From contig JAEXTK010000062.1 in the NCBI GenBank assembly GCA_023406985.1, forward strand, positions 1 to 6,128: 6,128 nucleotides of DNA. Direction: 5' to 3'. Below, piece after piece: positions 1 through 6,109 of this stretch (position 1 is its first letter; every line of letters starts with the position of its first letter). The notes beneath the pieces are model-generated. The model was not told where the DNA came from and did no database searches. It was given only the letters and a program-made list of their open reading frames with translations. Position numbers and translations under genes: made by a program. This DNA is from Spirochaetota bacterium (GTDB lineage Bacteria > Spirochaetota > Spirochaetia > Treponematales > Breznakiellaceae).

Positions 1-10
1 CATGATAGCC

Positions 11-48
11 GTCGCGCGACCACCATCGACCTCTAGGCTGTTGGTGGT
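11..48. repeat. Perfect 10-base palindrome followed by a 7-base inverted repeat
   Basis: GTCGCGCGAC at 11-20 is its own reverse complement. ACCACCA at 19-25 pairs with TGGTGGT at 42-48 around a 16-base loop. There is no T-run after the right arm, so a classical rho-independent terminator is unlikely. The structure may be the end of an upstream transcription unit, a protein-binding site, or chance in GC-rich DNA; the window edge prevents a decision. Confidence 0.3.
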
Positions 49-87
49 GGGAGCACGCGGCGTGGGGACAGAAGGGAGGGGTGAACA

Positions 88-117
88 AGGATATCCTCCT
101 AGGGGATCGGATATCCT
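88..117. repeat. Pair of GGATATCC palindromes, possible operator
   Basis: AGGATATCCT at 88-97 is a perfect 10-base palindrome. Its 8-base core GGATATCC recurs at 109-116, exactly 20 bases downstream (about two helical turns), and both copies are followed by TC, making a 10-base direct repeat GGATATCCTC at 89-98 and 109-118. Between them, ATCCTC (93-98) can pair with GGGGAT (102-107, one G-T pair) around CTA. Two identical symmetric half-sites on the same DNA face resemble a tandem operator for a dimeric regulator. The position, about 145 bases before the antiporter start, fits regulation of that gene or of an unseen divergent gene to the left. No regulator is identified. Confidence 0.4.
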
Positions 118-245
118 CAGTACGCCCCCGCAATGAACTACGCTTGTATCGACCTCCACTTTTCCAAAATCTTCAGGACACTATTAATAAGTTGCGCCGA
201 ACGCGAAATCCATGATACCAAGAAGGGTCTCACCTACACCGCATC

Positions 246-251
246 AGGAGG
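246..251 (+). promoter_or_regulatory. Shine-Dalgarno site that fixes the TTG start of the antiporter
   Basis: AGGAGG lies 9 bases before the TTG at 261. It is a full consensus site with normal spacing. It decides the start, because no ATG in this frame lies nearby and the family's N-terminal membrane segment begins a few residues after the TTG. Confidence 0.85.
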
Positions 252-260
252 ACCACTTCT

Positions 261-1880
261 TTGGACAACTTCGGCCTGCTCGCGCTGATTCCGCCCTTGC
301 TCACCGTCGCCCTCGCGATCCTTTCCAAGGACGTCGTCGTCTCGCTCTTCCTCGGCATCCTCTCCGGCACGCTCATCGTCGCGGGTGGCAATCCGTTCTA
401 CGCGCTCGTCAAGCTCACGGACCTCATCGCGTCCATGCTCGCCGACGGCTGGAACATCCGCATCGTCCTGTTCTGCGGCCTCCTCGGCGCCCTGGTCGGC
501 ATGTGGAACAAGACCGGCGCCGCCCTCGCGTTCGGCAAGTGGGCCGCGGCCAAGATCAAGAGCCGCCGCGGGGTCCTCGTCTTCAGCTGGATCTTCGGTA
601 TCGTGATCTTCCTGGACGACTACTTCAACAGCCTCACGATCGGCGCGTGCATGAAGCCGGTGTGCGACGAGAAGAAGATCTCCCGCGCGAAGCTCGCCTT
701 CATCCTGGATTCCACGGCCGCGCCGGTCTGCATCCTCGCGCCGATCTCGAGCTGGGTCATCACCGTGATGTCCTATACGAAGAACGCCCAGGGGTTCGAT
801 TCCCTCGGCATCTCCGAATTCTCCTATTTTATCCGATCGATCCCCTACAACCTCTACGCCCTTCTCGCGATCGCCTTCGTCGGCTACATCGCGCTCGGCG
901 GTAAGGATTTCGGTCCGATGGCGCGATCCGAAACGCGCGCGCTCTCGGGAGCGGGCCTCATGGACGAAGCGCGCTACGGCCTCGTGTCCGGCAAGTTGGA
1001 GGAGTCCGCCAACCCCGCCGCGCGCTGGTTCGATTTCGTCGCCCCGCTCGCCCTCCTCATCGTCGCGTCCGTCTTCTTCTTCCCGATGACCACCTGGATG
1101 GGAGCGGTGGGCGGTGAGGGCGTCCCGACGCTCGCCGCGGCCGTCTCGACCATTCCGCTCGGCGAAGCCTTCAACAATACCGACGCGTCCAAAGCCCTCT
1201 TCTACGCCATCGTCTTCACGCTCGCGGCCTCGTACCTCTATTTCCTCGGCCGTCGGCTCCTCACCCTCGGCAAGAGTTCCGAGGCGATCATCGATGGGCT
1301 CAAGTCGATGGTGCCCGCCATCCTCATCCTCACGATGGCCTGGTCCATCGGCTTCATCATCAAGAAGGCCCCGGCAGAAGGGGGCGTCGGCTTGGCGAAT
1401 TTCCTCTCCGAGGCCGTGGTGGAAGGGCAGTTCCCGCTCTGGGCCCTCCCGGTCGTGGTGTTCGCGATCTCGTGCGTGATCTCCTTCGCGACGGGTACGA
1501 GTTGGGGCACGATGGCCATCATGGTCCCCATCGCCTTCCCGATCGCGCACGCGCTCGCGCTCCAGGCCGGCTTCGCCGTGGAAGCGACGCTGAACGCGAC
1601 GCTCATCTCCGTCGCCGCGGTCATGAGCGGCGCGGTCTTCGGCGATCATTGTTCGCCGATCTCCGATACGACCATCCTCTCTTCCACGGGGGCGAGCTGT
1701 CCGCACCTGGAGCACGTGGCGACCCAGATGCCCTACGCGGTCTTCCTGGCCTTCTGCGCCCTCGCCGGACTCCTCGTCGCGGGCCTGAGCCTGAATCCCT
1801 ACGCGGGTCTCCTGACCGCCGCCGCTTGCGGCGTCGTCGGGGTCGTGGCCTTGCCCAAGGTTTTCTCCGGCGCGGCCTAA
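261..1880 (+). CDS. nhaC: NhaC-family Na+/H+ antiporter
   Basis: Predicted inner-membrane secondary transporter of 539 residues, family NhaC (PF03553, COG1757). Family members exchange cytoplasmic Na+ for H+, although some relatives carry amino acids, so the substrate is inferred. The signature blocks are all present: LDDYFNSLT at residues 118-126 with the acidic pair D119-D120, DSTAAPVCILAPISSW at 150-165, FATGTSWGTMAIM at 409-421, and GDHCSPISDTTILSSTGA at 461-478. About twelve hydrophobic segments are visible, for example around 5-42, 65-85, 104-118, 195-212, 257-275, 311-330, 349-367, 392-435, 491-510 and 515-532. A soluble loop occupies about 214-256. Length is near that of this subfamily, with no truncation or frameshift. 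The TTG start may lower translation but sits behind a consensus ribosome binding site. The symbol is at family level only. Confidence 0.92.
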   Translation: MDNFGLLALIPPLLTVALAILSKDVVVSLFLGILSGTLIVAGGNPFYALVKLTDLIASMLADGWNIRIVLFCGLLGALVGMWNKTGAALAFGKWAAAKIKSRRGVLVFSWIFGIVIFLDDYFNSLTIGACMKPVCDEKKISRAKLAFILDSTAAPVCILAPISSWVITVMSYTKNAQGFDSLGISEFSYFIRSIPYNLYALLAIAFVGYIALGGKDFGPMARSETRALSGAGLMDEARYGLVSGKLEESANPAARWFDFVAPLALLIVASVFFFPMTTWMGAVGGEGVPTLAAAVSTIPLGEAFNNTDASKALFYAIVFTLAASYLYFLGRRLLTLGKSSEAIIDGLKSMVPAILILTMAWSIGFIIKKAPAEGGVGLANFLSEAVVEGQFPLWALPVVVFAISCVISFATGTSWGTMAIMVPIAFPIAHALALQAGFAVEATLNATLISVAAVMSGAVFGDHCSPISDTTILSSTGASCPHLEHVATQMPYAVFLAFCALAGLLVAGLSLNPYAGLLTAAACGVVGVVALPKVFSGAA

Positions 1881-1885
1881 TCCCC

Positions 1886-1909
1886 CCGCCGGCAGGCGAT
1901 CGCCGGCGG
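1886..1909 (+). terminator. GC-rich hairpin after the antiporter gene, possible terminator
   Basis: CCGCCGGC at 1886-1893 pairs perfectly with GCCGGCGG at 1902-1909 around an 8-base loop, starting 5 bases after the TAA stop. All eight pairs are G-C. No T-run follows (next bases TAGCCCC), so it is not a classical intrinsic terminator; it could aid termination, protect the mRNA 3' end, or do both. The palindrome GGCGATCGCC at 1895-1904 overlaps the loop and right arm and would compete with the larger stem. Confidence 0.45.
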
Positions 1910-1942
1910 TAGCCCCGGCTAGCGGAGTGGCATGCGGTCCGA

Positions 1943-1948
1943 TAGAAT
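1943..1948 (+). promoter_or_regulatory. -10-like hexamer placing the transcript start at the MFS ATG
   Basis: TAGAAT matches the sigma-70 -10 consensus at five of six positions. A start about 7 bases beyond it would fall at 1954-1956, on the ATG at 1955, giving a leaderless mRNA. The -35 position (about 1920-1925, TAGCGG) is a poor match. The first three bases, TAG, are also an in-frame stop, so the protein cannot begin upstream of this element. Confidence 0.5.
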
Positions 1949-1954
1949 GGACCC

Positions 1955-3103
1955 ATGCCGCTCGCGTTGGCCTTCTTTACCGCGTTCACGGTTTACGGCG
2001 TAGCCTCTCCCTATCTCCCCGTCCTCATCCGCGCGCTCGGCTACTCGCCGGCGGTCATCGGGTTCCTGCTCGGCCTATTCGAGGTGGCGGGAATCGCCGG
2101 TCCCTTCCTTTTCGGCCGCCTTTCGGACCGGCTCGGCCGCTATCGGCCTCCGCTCGCCCTTGCCCTGGTCCTCATCCTCGTCTCGCTGACCCCGCTCGCG
2201 GTGTTCCGGCATCCCGCGGTGAGCGCCCTCGCCCTCGTGGTGATGGCGGTGGGCCTGCGTTCGCTCATCCCGCTCTTGGACGCCACGGCCACCCTCTCGC
2301 TCGGGCCCTCGGGTGATTACGGCCGCATCCGCACCGTCGGGTCGGTGAGCTTCGTGCTCATGGCCCTCTTCCTCCAGTACGTGCCCTTCCTCAAGCCGGA
2401 CAGGTCCCTCCCCATCATCATCTGGATCGCCGTCACCAGCATCGCCACCCTCGCGTCCTGCGCGGTCCTTCCGGACCGCGACCCCGCCGAACTCAAGTCC
2501 CGCCGGTCCGCGGCCGCGGGGGGCGAACGCAGCCGCAAGTGGGACCGCGCGTTCATCGTGGGCCTCGTGATGATCGGCCTCGGCCGCGTCGCCATGGCGC
2601 CGGTTTCGTCCTTCTTTTCGATCTACGTCGTGGAGGAACTCCATTGGGACGCGGTCGGCCTCCTCTGGGCGCTTTCGGCCTGCTCGGAAATTCCCGTCAT
2701 GTTCCTTTCGGCCCGGTTGATCCGGCGCTTCGGCTCGCCGCCCCTGCTCGCGCTCTCGGTGGTCGCGGTGGCCGCGCGCCTCGCGATCTACGCCCTGTTC
2801 CCGAATCCCGCGGGGGTCGTCGCGGGACAGCTCCTGCACTCGCTCTGCTACGGGCTGTTCCACCCCGCGGCGATCGCCTTCGTCGCGACGAGCGTTCCTC
2901 CCGAACGACGCGCGCTCGGCATGGCGATGTACCTTTCCCTCGGCCAGGGCCTCCCGACCTTCATCGGCAGCGCGCTCGGCGGTTTCATCGTGGAAGGGGC
3001 GGGCTATCGGACCCTGTTCGGGTCCTACATCGGCTTCGCCGCGCTCAGCCTCGCGGTCTATTTCGCGACGCGTAAACTCCTCGAGCGGCCCGTCCGGGCG
3101 TGA
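1955..3103 (+). CDS. MFS permease, HcaT/phenylpropionate-permease-like (MFS_1_like)
   Basis: Predicted inner-membrane transporter of 382 residues with about twelve hydrophobic segments, the usual major facilitator layout and length. The loop 2-3 motif GRLSDRLGR is at residues 54-62. DYGRIRTVGSVSFVL at 121-135 and LLHSLCYGLFHPAAIAFV at 293-310 resemble the proton-coupled MFS_1_like/phenylpropionate permease group (HcaT-type, distantly LacY-like). A basic cytoplasmic linker at about 174-197 separates the two six-helix halves. The substrate cannot be read from sequence; aromatic acids, nucleosides and sugars are carried by relatives. The start is bounded by an in-frame TAG at 1943-1945. No Shine-Dalgarno site precedes the ATG, and a -10-like element six bases upstream suggests a leaderless message. 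The gene lies 74 bases after the antiporter and converges on the chemoreceptor. Family placement is firm; subgroup is moderately sure. Confidence 0.88.
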   Translation: MPLALAFFTAFTVYGVASPYLPVLIRALGYSPAVIGFLLGLFEVAGIAGPFLFGRLSDRLGRYRPPLALALVLILVSLTPLAVFRHPAVSALALVVMAVGLRSLIPLLDATATLSLGPSGDYGRIRTVGSVSFVLMALFLQYVPFLKPDRSLPIIIWIAVTSIATLASCAVLPDRDPAELKSRRSAAAGGERSRKWDRAFIVGLVMIGLGRVAMAPVSSFFSIYVVEELHWDAVGLLWALSACSEIPVMFLSARLIRRFGSPPLLALSVVAVAARLAIYALFPNPAGVVAGQLLHSLCYGLFHPAAIAFVATSVPPERRALGMAMYLSLGQGLPTFIGSALGGFIVEGAGYRTLFGSYIGFAALSLAVYFATRKLLERPVRA

Positions 3104-3109
3104 CGCCCG
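3095..3109. terminator. Hairpin with the MFS stop codon as its loop, possible bidirectional terminator
   Basis: CGGGCG at 3095-3100 and CGCCCG at 3104-3109 pair perfectly, leaving the TGA stop (3101-3103) as a three-base loop. It sits at the meeting point of the convergent MFS and chemoreceptor genes. A second, mutually exclusive stem can form from CGCTC (3108-3112) and GAGCG (3123-3127). Neither has a T-run on either strand, so termination activity is a guess from position. Confidence 0.35.
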
Positions 3110-3134
3110 CTCTTGCGGCGCGGAGCGTTCCGTC

Positions 3135-5216
3135 TCAGACGACGAAACGGCCGATCAAGTCCTCCATTTTCCTGATGGTTTCCCGGGTGGATTCGGCGAA
3201 CGAGGAGACGTCTTGGGCTGCCGCGTTGATCTCCTGGGCGCCGCCCCCCATCTCGTCCATGCTTCCCCGGATGGTCTCGGTCGTCTCCATGAGCTGATTC
3301 ATGCCGCCGCGCACGGACATCGCGCCTCCGGTCATCTCCGTGGCTTTCGCGCGCACGCCCACCGCGGCGTCGTTCATGTCGCGGAGGGCTTCCAGGATCT
3401 GGCGCGAGCCGAGGCTGAGTTCTCCCGTCGCGCCTTTCACGAGCCGGACGAGTTCGTCGGTGACGCCGATGCGGTCGCTCACGAGGTTGAAGGCGTTTTC
3501 GGATTCCTTGGCGGCGGCCACGATCTCGGCGATCGTCGTCCCGATGGTGCCGAGTTCGGTGCCGATGCTCCGCGATTGTTCCGCGGCGGTCTCGGCGAGC
3601 CGACGGATCTCGTCCGCGACCACCGAGAATCCTTTCCCCGCATCGCCCGCATGCGCGGCCTCGATCGCCGCGTTCATGGCCAGGAGGTTCGTCTGCGACG
3701 CGATGCCGGCGATGACGGCGTTCGCTTCCATGAGGAGTTCGGATTGTGAAGCAATTTCCTTGATCCGCTCCGCGACCGCCTCCTGCTTCGTCCTCCCGGC
3801 CGCGGCCGTGTCGATGAGCTCGGCGAACCGCTCGGCCATGCTCTCTATGGAAGAATTGACCGACTCGATATTGCCGATCATCTGCTCGATGGAGGCGGAG
3901 GCTTCGGTGATCCCGGACGCCTGCGTTTGGATGAGGGCATCGAGGCGCGCGATTCCCTCGGCGACTTCGGCTACCGAGGTCGCGGCTACGGTGGCGACGG
4001 AGGTCTGGCGGCCGATTTGGCCGCGGACGCTCTCGACGTTCGCGAGGATCTGGGCGGTGGCCGCCGCCGACTCGTGCGCGCTCGACGCGAGCTGTTCGCC
4101 CATGCCGCCGAGCGATCCCTGCATGGCCTTGAGCGCCACGATGATGTCCCGCAAGGTTCCGAGGAACGCGTTGAAGCCGTCCACCAGGGAGCCGATCTCG
4201 TCGTCGCGTTTCAAGTCGACCGTCTGGGTCAGGTCGGCGTTGCCTTCCGAAAGGCCATGGAAGGCGCGGGCCACGGTCCTGATCGGTTTGGAAAGGGCCG
4301 ACCCCGCGAGGAAGGCGGCCAGGACGCCGACCGCGATCGCGGCGAGGGCTATCGCGAGGAAGAGCGTCCTGAGTCCCGTGAGCGGCGCGAAGACGGTCCC
4401 TTCGCCCGCGGTGATCGCGATGCTCCATCCGAGCGATCCGACGGGCGCGAAGGCGATGATGCGCCGCGCTCCTTTTTCGGCGTAGCGATCGATGCCGCGC
4501 TCGCCGGCGGTCATCCGCTTCGCGATCGCGGCGAGGGGCGCGCGGGCCGGGTCCTCCTCTGCGGCCTTCAGGATGTTGATCTGCTGCGCGACGACCGCGG
4601 GATCGGTGTGGGCGATGATCGCGGATGAAGGATCGAGGAGGAAGTTGATCGAATCATCGCCGCGTTTTACGGAGCTGACCGCCTCGCTCAGGAAGGCGGC
4701 CTTACGTTGGCCGATGAGCGCCCCGCGGAGTTCTCCGCCGCGCAGGATGGGGACGGCGAAAAGCACGGTGAGGAGCTGCTCCTCGCCGGCGACCGCGCTG
4801 AAGACCGGGTTGGAGACCGCGCCTTCCTTGGTCGCGAACACCTTCTGCAGGTACGGCCGCTTGGAGAGGTCCGCGGTGCGCCCTCCCGCGAGGTGGAGGA
4901 TACCGGAAAGGTCCGCCGGCGACATCGAATTGTAGCCGAGCCGCGCGGCTTCCCCTTCCAGACGGGGATAGGGATCCGCCCCCTCGAAATCGACGTTGGC
5001 CGCTACGGTGGCGAGCTCGCGCAGCTGGGCGTCGATCCAGCCCGCGTAGCGATCGGTGAGCCGGTCGGCCTCGGACTGTAAGGACCGCTCGACCTCCGCG
5101 GAAAGCAGGGATGCGGAGCCTATGAACGAGATCGTTCCCATCGCGACGCTGATACCGCACACCAGCGCCGCGACCGCCAAAATAAGCCTCGTTCGTATCG
5201 ACCTGACTACGGACAT
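3135..5216 (-). CDS. Methyl-accepting chemotaxis protein with periplasmic Cache-type sensor
   Basis: Transmembrane chemoreceptor of 693 residues that would sense a periplasmic ligand and control CheA through CheW. In order: short basic N-terminus; membrane segment about 11-35; periplasmic domain about 36-280 with a Cache-like stretch (KRPYLQKVFATKEGAVSNP, 119-137); membrane segment about 283-305; HAMP about 306-360 with P311 and DEIGSL at 339-344; then a long coiled-coil signalling domain to the C-terminus. The kinase-contacting tip is at 502-542, with QTNLLAMNAAIEAAHAGD at 508-525. About 150 residues lie on each side of the tip. The C-terminus (IGRFVV) lacks the NWETF-type tether for CheR. 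M514, H522 and D525 are changes typical of spirochaete receptors. The ligand is unknown: the R-x-W-Y signature of amino-acid-binding dCache domains is not evident. A strong ribosome binding site supports the start. It is divergent from the DUF554 gene. Confidence 0.95.
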   Translation of the reverse strand: MSVVRSIRTRLILAVAALVCGISVAMGTISFIGSASLLSAEVERSLQSEADRLTDRYAGWIDAQLRELATVAANVDFEGADPYPRLEGEAARLGYNSMSPADLSGILHLAGGRTADLSKRPYLQKVFATKEGAVSNPVFSAVAGEEQLLTVLFAVPILRGGELRGALIGQRKAAFLSEAVSSVKRGDDSINFLLDPSSAIIAHTDPAVVAQQINILKAAEEDPARAPLAAIAKRMTAGERGIDRYAEKGARRIIAFAPVGSLGWSIAITAGEGTVFAPLTGLRTLFLAIALAAIAVGVLAAFLAGSALSKPIRTVARAFHGLSEGNADLTQTVDLKRDDEIGSLVDGFNAFLGTLRDIIVALKAMQGSLGGMGEQLASSAHESAAATAQILANVESVRGQIGRQTSVATVAATSVAEVAEGIARLDALIQTQASGITEASASIEQMIGNIESVNSSIESMAERFAELIDTAAAGRTKQEAVAERIKEIASQSELLMEANAVIAGIASQTNLLAMNAAIEAAHAGDAGKGFSVVADEIRRLAETAAEQSRSIGTELGTIGTTIAEIVAAAKESENAFNLVSDRIGVTDELVRLVKGATGELSLGSRQILEALRDMNDAAVGVRAKATEMTGGAMSVRGGMNQLMETTETIRGSMDEMGGGAQEINAAAQDVSSFAESTRETIRKMEDLIGRFVV

Positions 5217-5219
5217 GTT

Positions 5220-5227
5220 CTCCTCCC
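5220..5227 (-). promoter_or_regulatory. Shine-Dalgarno site of the chemoreceptor
   Basis: On the minus strand GGGAGGAG precedes the ATG at 5216-5214; its GGAGG core is 5 bases from the start codon. Strong match, normal spacing, and it confirms this start. Confidence 0.85.
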
Positions 5228-5238
5228 TGGATACACTG

Positions 5239-5267
5239 CTTATACATCATTATAGGTGATTTGTCAT
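5239..5267 (-). promoter_or_regulatory. Sigma-70-type promoter of the chemoreceptor
   Basis: On the minus strand, ATGACA (5267-5262) and TATAAG (5244-5239) each match the consensus at five of six positions and are 17 bases apart. The start would be near 5232, giving a leader of about 15 bases that contains the ribosome binding site. An A-rich tract just upstream (about 5290-5268) resembles an UP element. A perfect TATAAT lies 10 bases further upstream (5254-5249), but its -35 position (ATAGAG) is poor. I see no flagellar sigma-28 pattern. The AT-richness stands out against GC-rich surroundings. Confidence 0.7.
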
Positions 5268-5299
5268 TTTTCTCTATTTTCATCTTTCATCGGTACGAG

Positions 5300-5328
5300 T
5301 TGACGAGCTTCGGCCAAGCGGCTACGCT
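5300..5328 (+). promoter_or_regulatory. Promoter of the DUF554 gene, nearly leaderless
   Basis: TTGACG (5300-5305, five of six consensus positions) and TACGCT (5323-5328, with the most conserved T, A and final T) are separated by 17 bases. The predicted start is near 5334-5336, only about 3-5 bases before the ATG at 5339. No Shine-Dalgarno site is present in that space. The element is divergent from the chemoreceptor promoter, with about 32 bases between the two -35 hexamers. Confidence 0.55.
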
Positions 5329-5338
5329 GGCCCCCACC

Positions 5339-6109
5339 ATGTTCGCAACCATCGTCAACTGCTTGGCCATCATCATCGGCTCGCTCATCGGCATCGCCTT
5401 CGCGGGACGCATCAAGGACGTTTTCCGCCAGGTGGTGTTCGACGGCGCGGGGTTCACGACCCTCGTCATCGGCATCGCCATGTCGCTCAGGAGCGGCCGG
5501 ATCATCTACCTCGCGATAGCCCTCATAGCCGGCGGCCTGCTCGGTACGGTCATGGATATCGACGGCGCGATCCTGCGCTTCGGCCAGTTCCTGGAGCGCG
5601 TCACCCTGCGCCGCAAGCCCGCTCCGGCGGTCGTCGAGGCCGCCCGCGCCGAAGCGGAGGCCGACGCCAAGGCGGGCTGGGACTTCGGTCACGGCTTCCT
5701 CAACTCCTCGGTCCTTTTCTGCGTCGGCGCCATGGCCCTGGTCGGTTCCTTCCAGGCGGGAACCGAAGGCGACTACACGCTCATCCTCACCAAGTCCGTC
5801 CTCGACGGCTTCATGGCCATCCTCATGGCCGCGGCGATGGGCCCCGGCGTGGCGTTCTCCGCCCTTCCCATCCTGGTCTACCAGGGCGCCCTTACCCTCG
5901 CCGCCGGCACCCTCAAGCCCTTCGTCTCCGAACTCATGCTCGCCGAGCTCACCGGCATCGGCGGCGCCCTCGTGCTCATGATCGGCCTCAACCTCCTCGG
6001 CCTCAAAAAGGTCAAGACGGCCGACTTCCTGCCTTCCCTGGTCCTCATCGTGGTCCTCGTCCTCCTGGACCCCGCCGTCGCGCGCATCGGCGCCTCCCTC
6101 GGCCTCTAG
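5339..6109 (+). CDS. DUF554 family membrane protein (YqgA/YdfK-type)
   Basis: Integral membrane protein of 256 residues in family DUF554 (PF04474, COG1811), whose molecular function is not established; E. coli YqgA is a member. The family pattern is clear: the N-terminal segment MFATIVNCLAIIIGSLIG (1-18), GFTTLVIGIAMSL (38-50), SSVLFCVGAMALVGS (123-137), GDYTLILTKSVLDGFMA (144-160) and YQGALTLAAG (181-190), ending in a hydrophobic hairpin (about 205-250). Six or seven membrane segments are visible. A polar, Ala/Glu-rich linker at about 93-115 looks longer than usual. I chose ATG 5339 because it gives the family's normal N-terminus. A TTG at 5261 would add 26 residues that include none of the family pattern and would start inside the divergent promoter region. 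There is no Shine-Dalgarno site; the promoter immediately upstream suggests near-leaderless translation. Confidence 0.88.
   Translation: MFATIVNCLAIIIGSLIGIAFAGRIKDVFRQVVFDGAGFTTLVIGIAMSLRSGRIIYLAIALIAGGLLGTVMDIDGAILRFGQFLERVTLRRKPAPAVVEAARAEAEADAKAGWDFGHGFLNSSVLFCVGAMALVGSFQAGTEGDYTLILTKSVLDGFMAILMAAAMGPGVAFSALPILVYQGALTLAAGTLKPFVSELMLAELTGIGGALVLMIGLNLLGLKKVKTADFLPSLVLIVVLVLLDPAVARIGASLGL

Larger units (their letters stand above)
1..260. other. Non-coding region upstream of the antiporter gene
   Basis: No convincing gene lies here. Plus-strand frame 1 stops at 34-36, so at most a 11-codon tail of an upstream gene could enter the window. A 44-codon frame (2-136) has no recognisable protein character. 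The stretch goes from GC-rich (1-85), through a palindrome cluster (88-118), to an AT-rich patch (about 160-190) that is the likeliest place for the antiporter promoter. The best hexamer pair there is weak: TTTTCC at 160-165 and TATTAA at 182-187 with a 16-base spacer. I could not match the leader to a lysine or other known riboswitch by eye. If the promoter is at 160-187, the 5' leader would be roughly 65-70 bases. Confidence 0.6.

Noticed and set aside
1..26. Possible minus-strand gene start (ATG at 26-24, with AGAGG upstream) leaving the window
   Set aside because: Only eight codons are visible and the ribosome binding site is weak and too close; no evidence either way.
2..136. 44-codon plus-strand frame starting MIAVARPP
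   Set aside because: The window edge hides any ribosome binding site, the composition is unremarkable, and it runs through the palindrome cluster; not supportable as a gene.
1..260. Riboswitch in the antiporter leader
   Set aside because: No recognisable lysine or other riboswitch core could be seen by eye; a covariance-model scan would decide.
212..904. 230-codon plus-strand frame overlapping the antiporter start
   Set aside because: It is Arg/His/Pro-rich shadow sequence without family pattern, and the AGGAGG at 246-251 serves the TTG at 261.
234..1715. 493-codon open frame antisense to the antiporter
   Set aside because: It is rich in Arg, Glu, Asp and Gly with no domain pattern, as expected for the reverse frame of a GC-rich gene; the antiporter frame carries clear family motifs.
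3058..4428. 456-codon minus-strand frame inside the chemoreceptor
   Set aside because: Same-strand frame shadow of the receptor, dominated by Arg, Gly and His; it has no recognisable domain.
3301..4485. 394-codon plus-strand frame antisense to the chemoreceptor
   Set aside because: Ser/Ala/Arg-rich mirror of the coiled-coil coding sequence; no ribosome binding site or family motif.
5261..5338. Upstream TTG start giving DUF554 a 26-residue extension
   Set aside because: AGGTGA at 5254-5259 is only one base from the TTG, too close to act as a ribosome binding site, and the extension precedes the family's normal N-terminus.
261..6109. A new multi-gene system linking antiporter, permease, receptor and DUF554
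   Set aside because: The genes are in mixed orientation with separate start signals, and each belongs to a widespread family; nothing in the sequence ties them together.
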